This document shows positions 52,197 to 60,094 of a DNA stretch of 61,730 nt, piece by piece. This DNA is from Anaerolineaceae bacterium (lineage in GTDB: Bacteria; Chloroflexota; Anaerolineae; Anaerolineales; Anaerolineaceae). The translations under genes were made by a program, and so were the position numbers. The stretch is from assembly GCA_017417055.1 (NCBI GenBank), contig JAFPZX010000043.1:1-61730 (forward strand), written 5' to 3'. The notes below the pieces were generated by a model. It searched no databases. It saw only the letters and a program-made list of their open reading frames with translations, and was not told where the DNA came from. Position 1 is the stretch's first letter. Each line of letters begins with the position of its first letter.

Positions 52197-52258
52197 TCAA
52201 TAAATGAAAAGAACCCGCTGAAATAGTCTTGAATCAACAGGTTCTTTTCATTTATTGA
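52197..52258. terminator. 19-bp perfect hairpin downstream of the second Rpn-like gene
   Basis: TCAATAAATGAAAAGAACC (52197-52215) pairs with GGTTCTTTTCATTTATTGA (52240-52258); the loop reads like the CCTGTT..GATTCA family in reverse. Confidence 0.75.
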
Positions 52259-52285
52259 GGTCTCTGGTTTGACATCATTGTGCCA

Positions 52286-53149
52286 TCAGGCATATTCGGC
52301 TTCGGTCTCCTCTGCCTCTGCTCGTTCGATGATTCTCTGCGCTTCCTCGTAATCCGCAATCGTCTTATCCAAAAAAGTGCAGGCTTCCGCCGTGGTCACA
52401 TTGAATCTTTTGGCGAGTTTATCGACATTTTGTACCAAAGTGACGGCATCACGTTCCTTATCACGTTCCTTATCACGCTCTATCACCCAATCATTTATTA
52501 TTTGTTCCATCACGCTGCTCATGGCTTTCGTCCCTTTCTCTGTATGCTTGTAATATCTTATTTGCTTTGATGCTTCAGGAAATTCATTATCTGTGAAATC
52601 CCTTTCCCGGAAATGTTTCATCAATCTTGCGGCTTTTGTACCATCATTGATTTTCGCGTTCACAATGACCCGATGAAGCCCGTCATCGATAAATTCACCT
52701 GTTTCTTTTATCACCGATTCCACATGACAAACCGTTTTTGTTGATTTTGTAATTTCGAACTCTGTTATATAAATTACATACACTTCCACAACATCTCTGA
52801 AATCCGTTCCTTTGGATGTATATCGGGAAGTTATCACAGACGCATTATATCGCATCCTGCGGAAATGGTCATCATTATCCTTCCGCTGAACCTCAACATT
52901 GATCAGCTTTCCGGTCCCTGTTTTACACAGAACATCCAGACGCACACCGCGCCCATAAAGATTAGGCACACTATCCTGCGCGGTCACACTAATCACAGTG
53001 ATCGCATCATCGTCAAGTATCGTCCGGATCAATTCCTGACAGGCGGCCTTGTCCTGATACATCTTGTCCTGATACATTAAATTGAAAAGCAGATCGTCAA
53101 TCGGACGAAACAGCATGACATTCTGAACATTCGGACGCTTGTTTTTCAT
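52286..53149 (-). CDS. Rpn/PDDEXK_2-family nuclease or transposase-like protein (paralog)
   Basis: 287 aa. Same family as 43420-44325 and very similar along the whole length (FRPIDDLLFNLMYQDK, GRGVRLDVLC, INVEVQRKDNDDHFRRMRYNAS, GLHRVIVNAKINDGTK). A duplicated MYQDK insertion and a shorter RDKERDKERDK run replace the EYAEEYAK repeats. It stands at the other side of the peptide cluster and in the same direction. TACAAT ends 6 bases before the ATG (53156-53161). Confidence 0.88.
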   Translation of the reverse strand: MKNKRPNVQNVMLFRPIDDLLFNLMYQDKMYQDKAACQELIRTILDDDAITVISVTAQDSVPNLYGRGVRLDVLCKTGTGKLINVEVQRKDNDDHFRRMRYNASVITSRYTSKGTDFRDVVEVYVIYITEFEITKSTKTVCHVESVIKETGEFIDDGLHRVIVNAKINDGTKAARLMKHFRERDFTDNEFPEASKQIRYYKHTEKGTKAMSSVMEQIINDWVIERDKERDKERDAVTLVQNVDKLAKRFNVTTAEACTFLDKTIADYEEAQRIIERAEAEETEAEYA

Positions 53150-53597
53150 ACCTTTATTGTATCACACATAAACAAACCAGCGCGTATTCTTTTGAACAAG
53201 CAGAGAGCAGAATCCTGATACACAAGAGGACGGTTTTCACAAAATACTTTTTTTACAAATCATCTAAAGATTTTGAATTCCATTATCAACTTCCAAGTTG
53301 TTTACTTTCAAGTTGATAATATCACAACACAAAGAGTATGTCAAAAGGGAATAATTATGTAACTGTTCAGTGTCGGGACTGTCACCGAAGATACATTCTT
53401 GAGTCGAAGGAGACTGTCCGAATCACTCAGCTGCGTTTGCTCTGAACAGTGACTTTACATTATTATTTCAGCAGAATTTAGACATTCTCTTTATTAATAC
53501 TGCATTGATAAAATCAAGTGCCATCTTCAATTATTTCTTACACAAGACTGCCTTTCAAATTAACCGTCTTCGTAAATTCTGCCTTATAATTATTATC
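53150..53597. other. Intergenic stretch between Rpn-like paralog and rsmI
   Basis: About 450 bases with no gene. It has a symmetric operator-like element (53282-53320), GGGACTGTC/GACTGTCC words of the dispersed family (53371-53430), and the TATAAT box (53585-53590) of rsmI. Confidence 0.5.
53282..53320. promoter_or_regulatory. Operator-like inverted repeat
   Basis: ATTATCAACTT (53282-53292) and AAGTTGATAAT (53310-53320) form an 11-bp inverted repeat; a further CAAGTTG lies inside. Looks like a multi-copy binding site for an unidentified regulator, between two divergent genes. Confidence 0.45.
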
Positions 53598-54269
53598 ATG
53601 AACTTGAAAAATGCACTTTACATTGTATCTATCCCGATCGGGAATCCCGACGATATCACACTGCGGGCAATAAAAGTATTGACCGACGTTGACATCCTGG
53701 TCTGTGAAGAGTACCGCAACGGCAGCCGGCTGATGAAGCAGCTCGGCATCAAAGACAAGCAGATCATCACCACCAACGAGCACAACGAATCTCAGCAGAT
53801 CGATACGTTACTCATCGAACTGGCACAGGGAAAAAGCCTCGCGCTGGTTTCTGACTGCGGCACACCGCTCTTTTCCGACCCGGGGCACCGGCTGGTGGAA
53901 GAAGTGATCTCCGCCGGGTTCCAGATCATTCCGGTGCCGGGTGTCTCCGCCCTCACCACCGCTATATCTGTTACCCCGCAGAAACTCACCCGCTATGTTT
54001 TCGGTGGATTCATGCCCCGCGCACCGCAGGACCGGCTCAATGAGCTGAAGAAACTGAAGATGATGCGCCTGCCGGTGATCCTGATGGACACGCCCTACCG
54101 CATGACCAACCTGCTGGAAGACGTGAAAAAAGTCTTCGGGAAAGGGCAGCGCATCACACTCTGCTGTGATCTCACCCTCCCGGGCGAACAGATCATCACC
54201 GCCAGCGTGGAAGAAGTTCTGAAAAAAGTCGGAGGGAAAAAGGCCGAATTCATGCTGGTGATCATGTAA
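53598..54269 (+). CDS. rsmI: Ribosomal RNA small subunit methyltransferase I
   Basis: 223 aa. The tetrapyrrole-methylase fold is clear: IVSIPIGNPDDITLRAI, CEEYRNGSRLM, LALVSDCGTPLFSDPG, PVPGVSALTTAISV. RsmI 2'-O-methylates C1402 of 16S rRNA. It lacks the C-terminal extension of the usual 270-290-residue proteins, ending just after the SAM fold. Start at 53598; TATAAT ends 7 bases before it and no ribosome site is visible, so the message is likely leaderless. Confidence 0.9.
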   Translation: MNLKNALYIVSIPIGNPDDITLRAIKVLTDVDILVCEEYRNGSRLMKQLGIKDKQIITTNEHNESQQIDTLLIELAQGKSLALVSDCGTPLFSDPGHRLVEEVISAGFQIIPVPGVSALTTAISVTPQKLTRYVFGGFMPRAPQDRLNELKKLKMMRLPVILMDTPYRMTNLLEDVKKVFGKGQRITLCCDLTLPGEQIITASVEEVLKKVGGKKAEFMLVIM

Positions 54270-54279
54270 ATCCCCTTAT

Positions 54280-54313
54280 GGGGACGGTTTCGCCTCAGCG
54301 GAACTGTCCCCCG
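54280..54313 (+). terminator. Hairpin after rsmI
   Basis: GGGGACGGTT pairs with AACTGTCCCC (one G-T pair); a member of the GGGACAGTT family, placed just after the rsmI stop. Confidence 0.55.
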
Positions 54314-54393
54314 GGTGAAGAGCCTCCATTTTTTACCCAATTTTATCTCAATTTTCATATAAAAACGAATTTGTCACAAATTTTACAAATTGC

Positions 54394-54422
54394 TTGACAA
54401 ATAATAAGAGGGGGTATAGAAT
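54394..54422 (+). promoter_or_regulatory. Promoter of the tRNA-Ala pair
   Basis: TTGACA (54394-54399) and TAGAAT (54417-54422) with a 17-base spacer, 21 bases before the first tRNA. The clearest consensus promoter in the window. Confidence 0.8.
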
Positions 54423-54443
54423 AATCAAGTCTTCAGGAAACAG

Positions 54444-54516
54444 GGGCCTGTAGCGCAGTTGGGAGCGCGCTTCAATCGCACTGAAGAGGTCGGGGGTTCG
54501 AATCCCCCCAGGTCCA
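54444..54516 (+). tRNA. tRNA-Ala (anticodon CGC)
   Basis: 73 bases, full cloverleaf: acceptor GGGCCTG/CAGGTCC with G3-U70 (the alanine identity pair), D-stem GCGC/GCGC, anticodon stem CTTCA/TGAAG with loop ATCGCAC, T-stem GGGGG/CCCCC with TTCGAAT. 3' CCA is not encoded. Confidence 0.95.
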
Positions 54517-54550
54517 CTTTAGTTGGCTCCTAAGTTGAAGAAGATGTCAT

Positions 54551-54623
54551 GGGCCTATAGCGCAGTTGGGAGCGCGTCTCAATGGCATTGAGAAGGTCGT
54601 GAGTTCGAATCTCACTAGGTCCA
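54551..54623 (+). tRNA. tRNA-Ala (anticodon GGC)
   Basis: 73 bases: acceptor GGGCCTA/TAGGTCC with G3-U70, anticodon stem TCTCA/TGAGA with loop ATGGCAT, T-stem GTGAG/CTCAC. It is 34 bases after the first tRNA-Ala and probably cotranscribed; the D-arm is identical. Confidence 0.95.
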
Positions 54624-54628
54624 CTGAA

Positions 54629-54659
54629 AGCCTCATTCTTGACGAATGAGGCTTTTTTT
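54629..54659 (+). terminator. Terminator after the tRNA pair
   Basis: AGCCTCATTC (54629-54638) pairs with GAATGAGGCT (54644-54653), then seven T. Confidence 0.95.
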
Positions 54660-54734
54660 ATAAAAAGAACAGAGAATGAAGAAGTCAGAATAAAGAATGA
54701 CAAAACGTTAGCATCTGTCACCAGCATCTGTCAC

Positions 54735-54862
54735 CTTGTCATTTCTGATTTCTGATATCCGATTTTCATAAAGAGGATCAGAGAACCAGGAATGAAACAG
54801 CGTTATGATCTGTCGACAATATCCCTGTAATTTCTGATTTCCGATTTCTGATTTCTTATTTT
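54735..54862. repeat. Heptamer word repeats upstream of leuS
   Basis: Several copies of (C/T)(T/C)GATTTC separate the tRNA terminator from leuS; same word as at 21540, 60055 and inside 60095-61369. Confidence 0.65.
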
Positions 54863-54878
54863 TATCGAAGGAGGGGAA

Positions 54879-57338
54879 ATGGAAGAGAAGAAAACCCCCG
54901 TGTATAATTCGAAAGCCATCGAAGAAAAATGGCAAAAAAGATGGGCTGACGATAAGTTGTATGAATCCAATATTGATGAAAACAAGCCGAAGCACTATGC
55001 TCTGACCATGCTTCCCTACCCCTCAGGCAACCTGCACATCGGCCACTGGTATTCCATCACGCCGTCGGATGCACATGCCCGCTATATGCGAATGAAGGGT
55101 TACAATGTCATGTTCCCGATGGGCTTTGACGCTTTCGGTCTGCCGGCTGAAAACGCTGCCATCAAGAATAACATCCACCCGGCATCCTGGACTTTCTCCA
55201 ACATCGACCACATGCGGGACCAGCTGAAGTCCATGGGCGCGATGTTTGACTGGAGACGGGAAATCATCTCCGCCAAACCGGAATATTACCGCTGGACGCA
55301 GTGGTTTTTCCTGCAGCTCTTCAAGCACGACCTGGCTTATCAGAAATATTCCGCCGTGGACTGGTGCCCGACCTGCAACACTACCCTGGCCCGCGAACAG
55401 GTCTGGGGAGATGACCGACACTGCGAACGCTGCAACACACCGGTGATCAAAAAGGATCTGAACCAGTGGTACTTCCGCATCACCAAATATGCTGAAGAAC
55501 TGCTGAACTTTGACGGGATCGACTGGCCGGAACGCGTCCGCACGCTGCAGACGAACTGGATCGGTCGTTCGGAAGGCGCGTCTGTTCACTTCAAACTGGA
55601 AAACGGCGAAGATCTTGAAGTCTTCACCACCCGTCCCGACACGCTCTGGGGTGTGACCTTTATGGTTATCGCGCCGGAACATCCGATGGTCAAAGAGATC
55701 CTGGCGGAAGGGAACCATCCGGAAATTGAAGCCTATGTCGACAACGCCGCACGTTCCTCCGAAATTGAACGTTCCGCTGCGGACCGCGAAAAGACCGGTG
55801 TCTTTTCCGGACGTTACGCCATCAACCCGGTCAATGACAAAAAGATCCCGATCTGGATCAGCGATTACGTCCTGATGGGTTACGGGACCGGCGCCATCAT
55901 GGCCGTCCCTGCCCACGACCAGCGCGACTTTGAATTCGCACGCAAGTTCGGTCTGGATGTGATCGTTGTCGTCCATCCGGATGGCGAAGAACTTCCTGAC
56001 GGAGCCACTATGACCCAGGCAGCCGCCGCACACGGTACCATCGTCAATTCAGGACCGATGACCGGCGTCCCGGGGGATGTTGCCTTCGAAAAGGTCTGCG
56101 AATGGCTGGAAGGAAAGGGCATCGGACACAAGACCACCACCTACCGCCTGCGTGACTGGCTGGTTTCACGCCAGCGCTATTGGGGCGCTCCGATTCCGAT
56201 CATCCACTGCCCGCACTGCGGCGCTGTCCCGGTGCCGGAAGACCAGCTGCCCGTGCTGCTGCCGGATGATGTGGAATGGAAGCCCACCGGTGAAAGCCCG
56301 CTGAAGCTGCACCCGACCTGGAAGAACGTCAAATGCCCGGTCTGCGGAGCGGATGCGGAACGCGATACCGATACCATGGATACCTTCATGTGCTCCAGCT
56401 GGTACCATCTGGGCTACCTGAGCCCGTATTTCGAGACCTATCCCTTCGATAAGAAGGAATACGATTACTGGATGCCGGTCGACGTTTACACCGGCGGCAT
56501 TGAACACGCGACGATGCACCTGATCTACACGCGCTTTTTCCACAAAGCCTGCCGCGATATGGGTATCACAACAGGCAATGAACCAATGCTCAAACTGCGC
56601 AATCAGGGCATGGTGCTGGGTGAAGACCAGCAGAAAATGTCCAAGAGCCGCGGCAACGTGGTCGACCCGGACGCACTGGTTCTCCGATATGGCGCCGACA
56701 CCGTCCGTGCCTACCTGATGTTCTTTGCCCGCTGGGAGATGGGTGCACCGTGGGACTCCAAAGGCATTGAAGGGTCCGCCCGCTGGGTCCGCCGCGTCTG
56801 GAGTATGTTCCTCGAAGGAGCTGAAAAGATGAACTGCGCGGATGCGGAAACGCTGAAAGCCATGCGCCGCAAGGTCCATCAGACCATTACCGCGGTTACA
56901 CGGGACATGGAAGCCTTCCAGTTCAACACGGTCGTCTCCGGACTGATGGAGCTGCTGAATGATCTCGGAAAAGCCAAGTCCGCCGGTGCCATGGGGTCAA
57001 AGGAATGGGATGAAGCCGCGAGCATCTATCTGCGCATGATGGCGCCGGTCGCTCCGCACATTACGGAAGAGATCTGGGATCAGCTCGGCAATCCTTATTC
57101 CATCCACACCCAGCCCTGGCCGGAAGCCGATGCGGCTGCCGCGAAGGATGACGTTGTGACCTATGTGGTTCAGGTCAACGGCAAGCTCCGCGACCGCGTG
57201 GATCTGCCTGCCTCCGTGAGTGATGAAGAAGCGAAAGCGGAAGTCCTCGCCCGCCCGGCTGTCGTGGCCGCTCTGGAAGGAAAAGAACCGAAAAAGATCA
57301 TCATCGTCCCGAAGAAGCTGATCAACATCGTAAAATAA
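54879..57338 (+). CDS. leuS: Leucyl-tRNA synthetase
   Basis: 819 aa, normal for bacterial LeuRS. HIGH motif in PSGNLHIGHW (about 50), zinc-type Cys pairs (CPTCNTT..CERC, CPHCG..CPVCG), the editing domain with DTLWGVTF and GYGTGAIMAVPAHDQRD, KMSKS as QQKMSKSRGNVV, and a C-terminal anticodon part. Attaches leucine to tRNA-Leu in the cytosol. GGAGGGG ribosome site; strong terminator after it. Confidence 0.98.
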   Translation: MEEKKTPVYNSKAIEEKWQKRWADDKLYESNIDENKPKHYALTMLPYPSGNLHIGHWYSITPSDAHARYMRMKGYNVMFPMGFDAFGLPAENAAIKNNIHPASWTFSNIDHMRDQLKSMGAMFDWRREIISAKPEYYRWTQWFFLQLFKHDLAYQKYSAVDWCPTCNTTLAREQVWGDDRHCERCNTPVIKKDLNQWYFRITKYAEELLNFDGIDWPERVRTLQTNWIGRSEGASVHFKLENGEDLEVFTTRPDTLWGVTFMVIAPEHPMVKEILAEGNHPEIEAYVDNAARSSEIERSAADREKTGVFSGRYAINPVNDKKIPIWISDYVLMGYGTGAIMAVPAHDQRDFEFARKFGLDVIVVVHPDGEELPDGATMTQAAAAHGTIVNSGPMTGVPGDVAFEKVCEWLEGKGIGHKTTTYRLRDWLVSRQRYWGAPIPIIHCPHCGAVPVPEDQLPVLLPDDVEWKPTGESPLKLHPTWKNVKCPVCGADAERDTDTMDTFMCSSWYHLGYLSPYFETYPFDKKEYDYWMPVDVYTGGIEHATMHLIYTRFFHKACRDMGITTGNEPMLKLRNQGMVLGEDQQKMSKSRGNVVDPDALVLRYGADTVRAYLMFFARWEMGAPWDSKGIEGSARWVRRVWSMFLEGAEKMNCADAETLKAMRRKVHQTITAVTRDMEAFQFNTVVSGLMELLNDLGKAKSAGAMGSKEWDEAASIYLRMMAPVAPHITEEIWDQLGNPYSIHTQPWPEADAAAAKDDVVTYVVQVNGKLRDRVDLPASVSDEEAKAEVLARPAVVAALEGKEPKKIIIVPKKLINIVK

Positions 57339-57349
57339 TTATCATCACA

Positions 57350-57383
57350 CTGCTGCGGATCACCTTCCGCAGCAGTTTTTTTT
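57350..57383 (+). terminator. Terminator of leuS
   Basis: CTGCTGCGGA (57350-57359) pairs with TCCGCAGCAG (57366-57375), then eight T. Confidence 0.95.
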
Positions 57384-57462
57384 ATGAAAACAGGAATTAC
57401 TTGAAAACGAATGAACTTATGCTAAAATATGAGTTGGATTCGTCTGTAAAGGATAACGGGTT

Positions 57463-58215
57463 ATGAAGAAAGTCTGGGTTATGCTGCCCTGTTACAATGA
57501 AGAAGAGAACATCACTCCGCTGACCGAAAAATGGTTCGAACTGGAGACCCAGTTTTCGGATAAGGGGTATGAGATGTTCGTCGTCTGCATTGATGACAAA
57601 AGCACCGACCGCACCGCAGAAAGGATCCAGTCGCTCACGAAACGATTCCCACGATGCCAGATGCTCCAACATGAACAGAACAAAGGTCTTGGCGGCGTAT
57701 TGAACACGGCATTCCGATATTTCCTCGATAACGGCGCTGAGGGCGATTTGTGCGTACTGATGGACGGTGACAATTCACATGATCCGATTTATTCCCTCAG
57801 CATGCTGCCGAAAATCGATCAGGGAGCAGACGTGGTGATCGCTTCCCGTTACTGCGAAAGCTCCGAGGTGAAGGGTGTCCCCTCATTCCGTCAGTTTCTC
57901 AGCAACGGCGCGGGGATTTTCTACAAACTGCTGCTGGGCGTCAAAGGCGTCAAAGATTACACCTGCGGCTACCGAATGTACACGTACGAAATCATCCGCA
58001 AAGCCCGCGAGACATACGGTGAGGCCATCGCGGAACGCCGGTCCTTCGCCTGCATGATGGAAGTGCTCTATAAACTTTCCCGAATCGGAGCCAAATTCGC
58101 GGAGGTTCCTTTCACCCTGCGTTATGACTGGAAGCGCGGTGCCAGTAAAATGCGGGTATTCAACACGGTGAAAGAAAGCGTCCTGACCGCCATTTCCCTG
58201 CGCTTTCGCTCTTAG
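57463..58215 (+). CDS. Glycosyltransferase family 2 (dolichol-phosphate-mannose-synthase-like)
   Basis: 250 aa GT-A fold: VMLPCYNEEENI start, VCIDDKSTDRT, a DxD-like LMDGDNSHDP, and the QFLSNGAGIFYKLLLGVKGVKDYTCGYRMY acceptor region of the DPM1/undecaprenyl-phosphate glycosyltransferase type. There are no C-terminal membrane helices. It likely moves a sugar from a nucleotide to a lipid phosphate. The ribosome site is AAAGGAT; it stands alone between leuS and the DUF493 gene. Confidence 0.88.
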   Translation: MKKVWVMLPCYNEEENITPLTEKWFELETQFSDKGYEMFVVCIDDKSTDRTAERIQSLTKRFPRCQMLQHEQNKGLGGVLNTAFRYFLDNGAEGDLCVLMDGDNSHDPIYSLSMLPKIDQGADVVIASRYCESSEVKGVPSFRQFLSNGAGIFYKLLLGVKGVKDYTCGYRMYTYEIIRKARETYGEAIAERRSFACMMEVLYKLSRIGAKFAEVPFTLRYDWKRGASKMRVFNTVKESVLTAISLRFRS

Positions 58216-58402
58216 GCAATTCCCTTTTTCTTATAATCTTTTGGTATGCTCTATCAATGAGTCAAAATGACCTTTTATGACTCGTACTGAACAGTTCCCA
58301 TTTTTTAAGGTTTGGAGTAAAATTATATTGATATGCATTTGGCACAGCGCACGTTTCACTGTGATGTGTTCCGAACGCTGACCGGAATGAAAGAGGCAAA
58401 TT

Positions 58403-58738
58403 ATGGAAGAAATCAAAAAAAACGGAATCAACATCGAAATCGATGAGGACAACACCACTCCTGTACCGCAGGATGCTTTTGATAAAGCAGAGCTGAAATT
58501 CCCCTGCGAATTTCCGATTTCCATCATGGGGATGAACGTTCCCGAATATAAGCAGACGATCTTCGCCATCCTGAAAAAACACGTCCCCGAGGTAGAGGAA
58601 AAGAATCTGAAAACAGCCTACAGCGCGAACAAAAAATACTGCTCCATCAAGACAAAGTTCACAGCACAGTCACGGGAGCAGATGGACAAGCTATACGAAG
58701 AGTTGACCGCGCATGAACTGGTAAAGTGGGTGCTCTGA
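58403..58738 (+). CDS. DUF493/YbeD-family protein
   Basis: 111 aa. Residues about 33-110 match the small ACT-like YbeD domain: ELKFPCEFPISIMGMN, FAILKKHVPEV, and the end SREQMDKLYEELTAHELVKWVL with the (V/M)xxxL terminus of the family. Proposed lipoate-related regulator in E. coli; its role elsewhere is unknown. Its stop overlaps the ATG of the L,D-transpeptidase gene (TGATG), so the two are cotranslated. Confidence 0.85.
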   Translation: MEEIKKNGINIEIDEDNTTPVPQDAFDKAELKFPCEFPISIMGMNVPEYKQTIFAILKKHVPEVEEKNLKTAYSANKKYCSIKTKFTAQSREQMDKLYEELTAHELVKWVL

Positions 58739-59844
58739 TGCCGAGCCTGCCGTCCAAAGTCAGCCGACGCGATTTCCTGAAATATGTATCTGCCGGATTA
58801 GGCGCACTGGCTTTCCGTCCATTTTTTCAAACCGACGTACCGGACATCGCAGAACCAAAGGGAAAGGATCGGATCATTACACCGGGAACCGGGAAGGTCA
58901 TCCGCGTGTCAACTGCGAACATCAGCATTTACAAGGAACCCTGGGATGAGAGCCAGATCCTTTATCAGCGTTTCCGCAATGACCTGCTGAACGTTTATTA
59001 TGAAGTGGAATCCGAACACGGACCGGGGTATAACCCGAAATGGTACCGTGTCTGGGGCGGATACGTCCATTCTGCTCATATGCAGGTGGTGGAAACCCGG
59101 CTGAACGAGGTTGACTACTCCGTCAACAGCACGCCGCTGCCGGGCCGTCTTGCGGAGATCACGGTTCCTTTTTCCCAGGCCCGCGTCAACAAAACGGGGA
59201 AAAAATGGGAAGAGATCTTCATGCTTTATTACCAGTCCGTCTACTGGGTCGTCGGCGTCATCAACGGACCGGACGGCCGGCCCTGGTACCGCATCAAGGA
59301 TTCGACCTACGATTACGACTCCTGGGACTATTACGTGCCAGCGGAACATATGCGCATTATTCCCTGGGATGAAGTCGCACCCATCACACCGGAAATTCCC
59401 GTTGAACACAAACACATCGATGTCTCGCTCGGGATGCAGACGATGACCTGCTATGAATATGACGAACCGGTCAAGACGCTCAAGGTTTCAACCGGAATCA
59501 CCAGCGTCAAACGCCCGGGTGTAATTCCCACACAGACGCCAAAAGGGACTTTCAACATCATGAACAAGGTTCCTTCCCATCATATGGGAGAAGGACAGAT
59601 GACCGCAGATCTTGATGCATACGAGTTTCCGGGGACGCCCTGGTGCTGCTATTTTGAACCCAAAACCGGCGTTGCTTTTCACGGTGCCTATTGGCATGAC
59701 AACTTCGGCATGACGATGAGCCACGGCTGCGTCAATATGCCCTGTGATGAGGCCAAATGGCTCTTCCGCTGGGCAAAACCGCTCGTCACCGGAGACATGA
59801 AACGCGAGAACATCGGCTTCGGCACCACGGTTAACGTTATCTGA
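58738..59844 (+). CDS. Tat-exported L,D-transpeptidase
   Basis: 368 aa. The N-terminus has the twin-arginine signal SRRDFLK (RR at residues 10-11) and the hydrophobic core YVSAGLGALAF. SH3-like segments (about 60-190) precede the YkuD catalytic domain (about 220-360) with HGAYWHDNFGMTMSHGCVNM: the catalytic Cys is in SHGCVNM. It crosslinks or anchors at peptidoglycan outside the membrane. Use of Tat, not Sec, for this family is uncommon. The start is the ATG in TGATG. Confidence 0.9.
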   Translation: MPSLPSKVSRRDFLKYVSAGLGALAFRPFFQTDVPDIAEPKGKDRIITPGTGKVIRVSTANISIYKEPWDESQILYQRFRNDLLNVYYEVESEHGPGYNPKWYRVWGGYVHSAHMQVVETRLNEVDYSVNSTPLPGRLAEITVPFSQARVNKTGKKWEEIFMLYYQSVYWVVGVINGPDGRPWYRIKDSTYDYDSWDYYVPAEHMRIIPWDEVAPITPEIPVEHKHIDVSLGMQTMTCYEYDEPVKTLKVSTGITSVKRPGVIPTQTPKGTFNIMNKVPSHHMGEGQMTADLDAYEFPGTPWCCYFEPKTGVAFHGAYWHDNFGMTMSHGCVNMPCDEAKWLFRWAKPLVTGDMKRENIGFGTTVNVI

Positions 59845-59862
59845 AACCCAACCAATTGATTA

Positions 59863-59886
59863 CCCCGGACATCCGGGGATTTTTTT
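59863..59886 (+). terminator. Terminator of the L,D-transpeptidase gene
   Basis: CCCCGGA (59863-59869) pairs with TCCGGGG (59872-59878), then ATTTTTTT. Confidence 0.9.
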
Positions 59887-60054
59887 ACTTATGTTCCGTT
59901 CCGAAACCCCAGCTTCAGCTCTTTATCAAATTCAAACGAAACTCGTACCGAACAGAGCGCTGAAAGATATCTTCCAACGCTTTTTCAAAAAACTATCCAC
60001 TATCCCCTATTGCCTGAAACCTGACAATTACCCACTAAACATTGTCCACTGTTC

Positions 60055-60092
60055 ACTGATTTCTGATTTCTGATTTCCGATTTCTGATTTCT
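60055..60092. repeat. Heptamer repeat array
   Basis: Five or six tandem GATTTCT/GATTTCC units lie between the terminator region and the stop of the next minus-strand gene. Confidence 0.8.
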
Positions 60093-60094
60093 CC

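Noticed and set aside
54735-54862. Possible CRISPR array (repeated words upstream of leuS)
   Set aside because: Units are only 7 bases, adjacent and without spacers; no cas genes are present.
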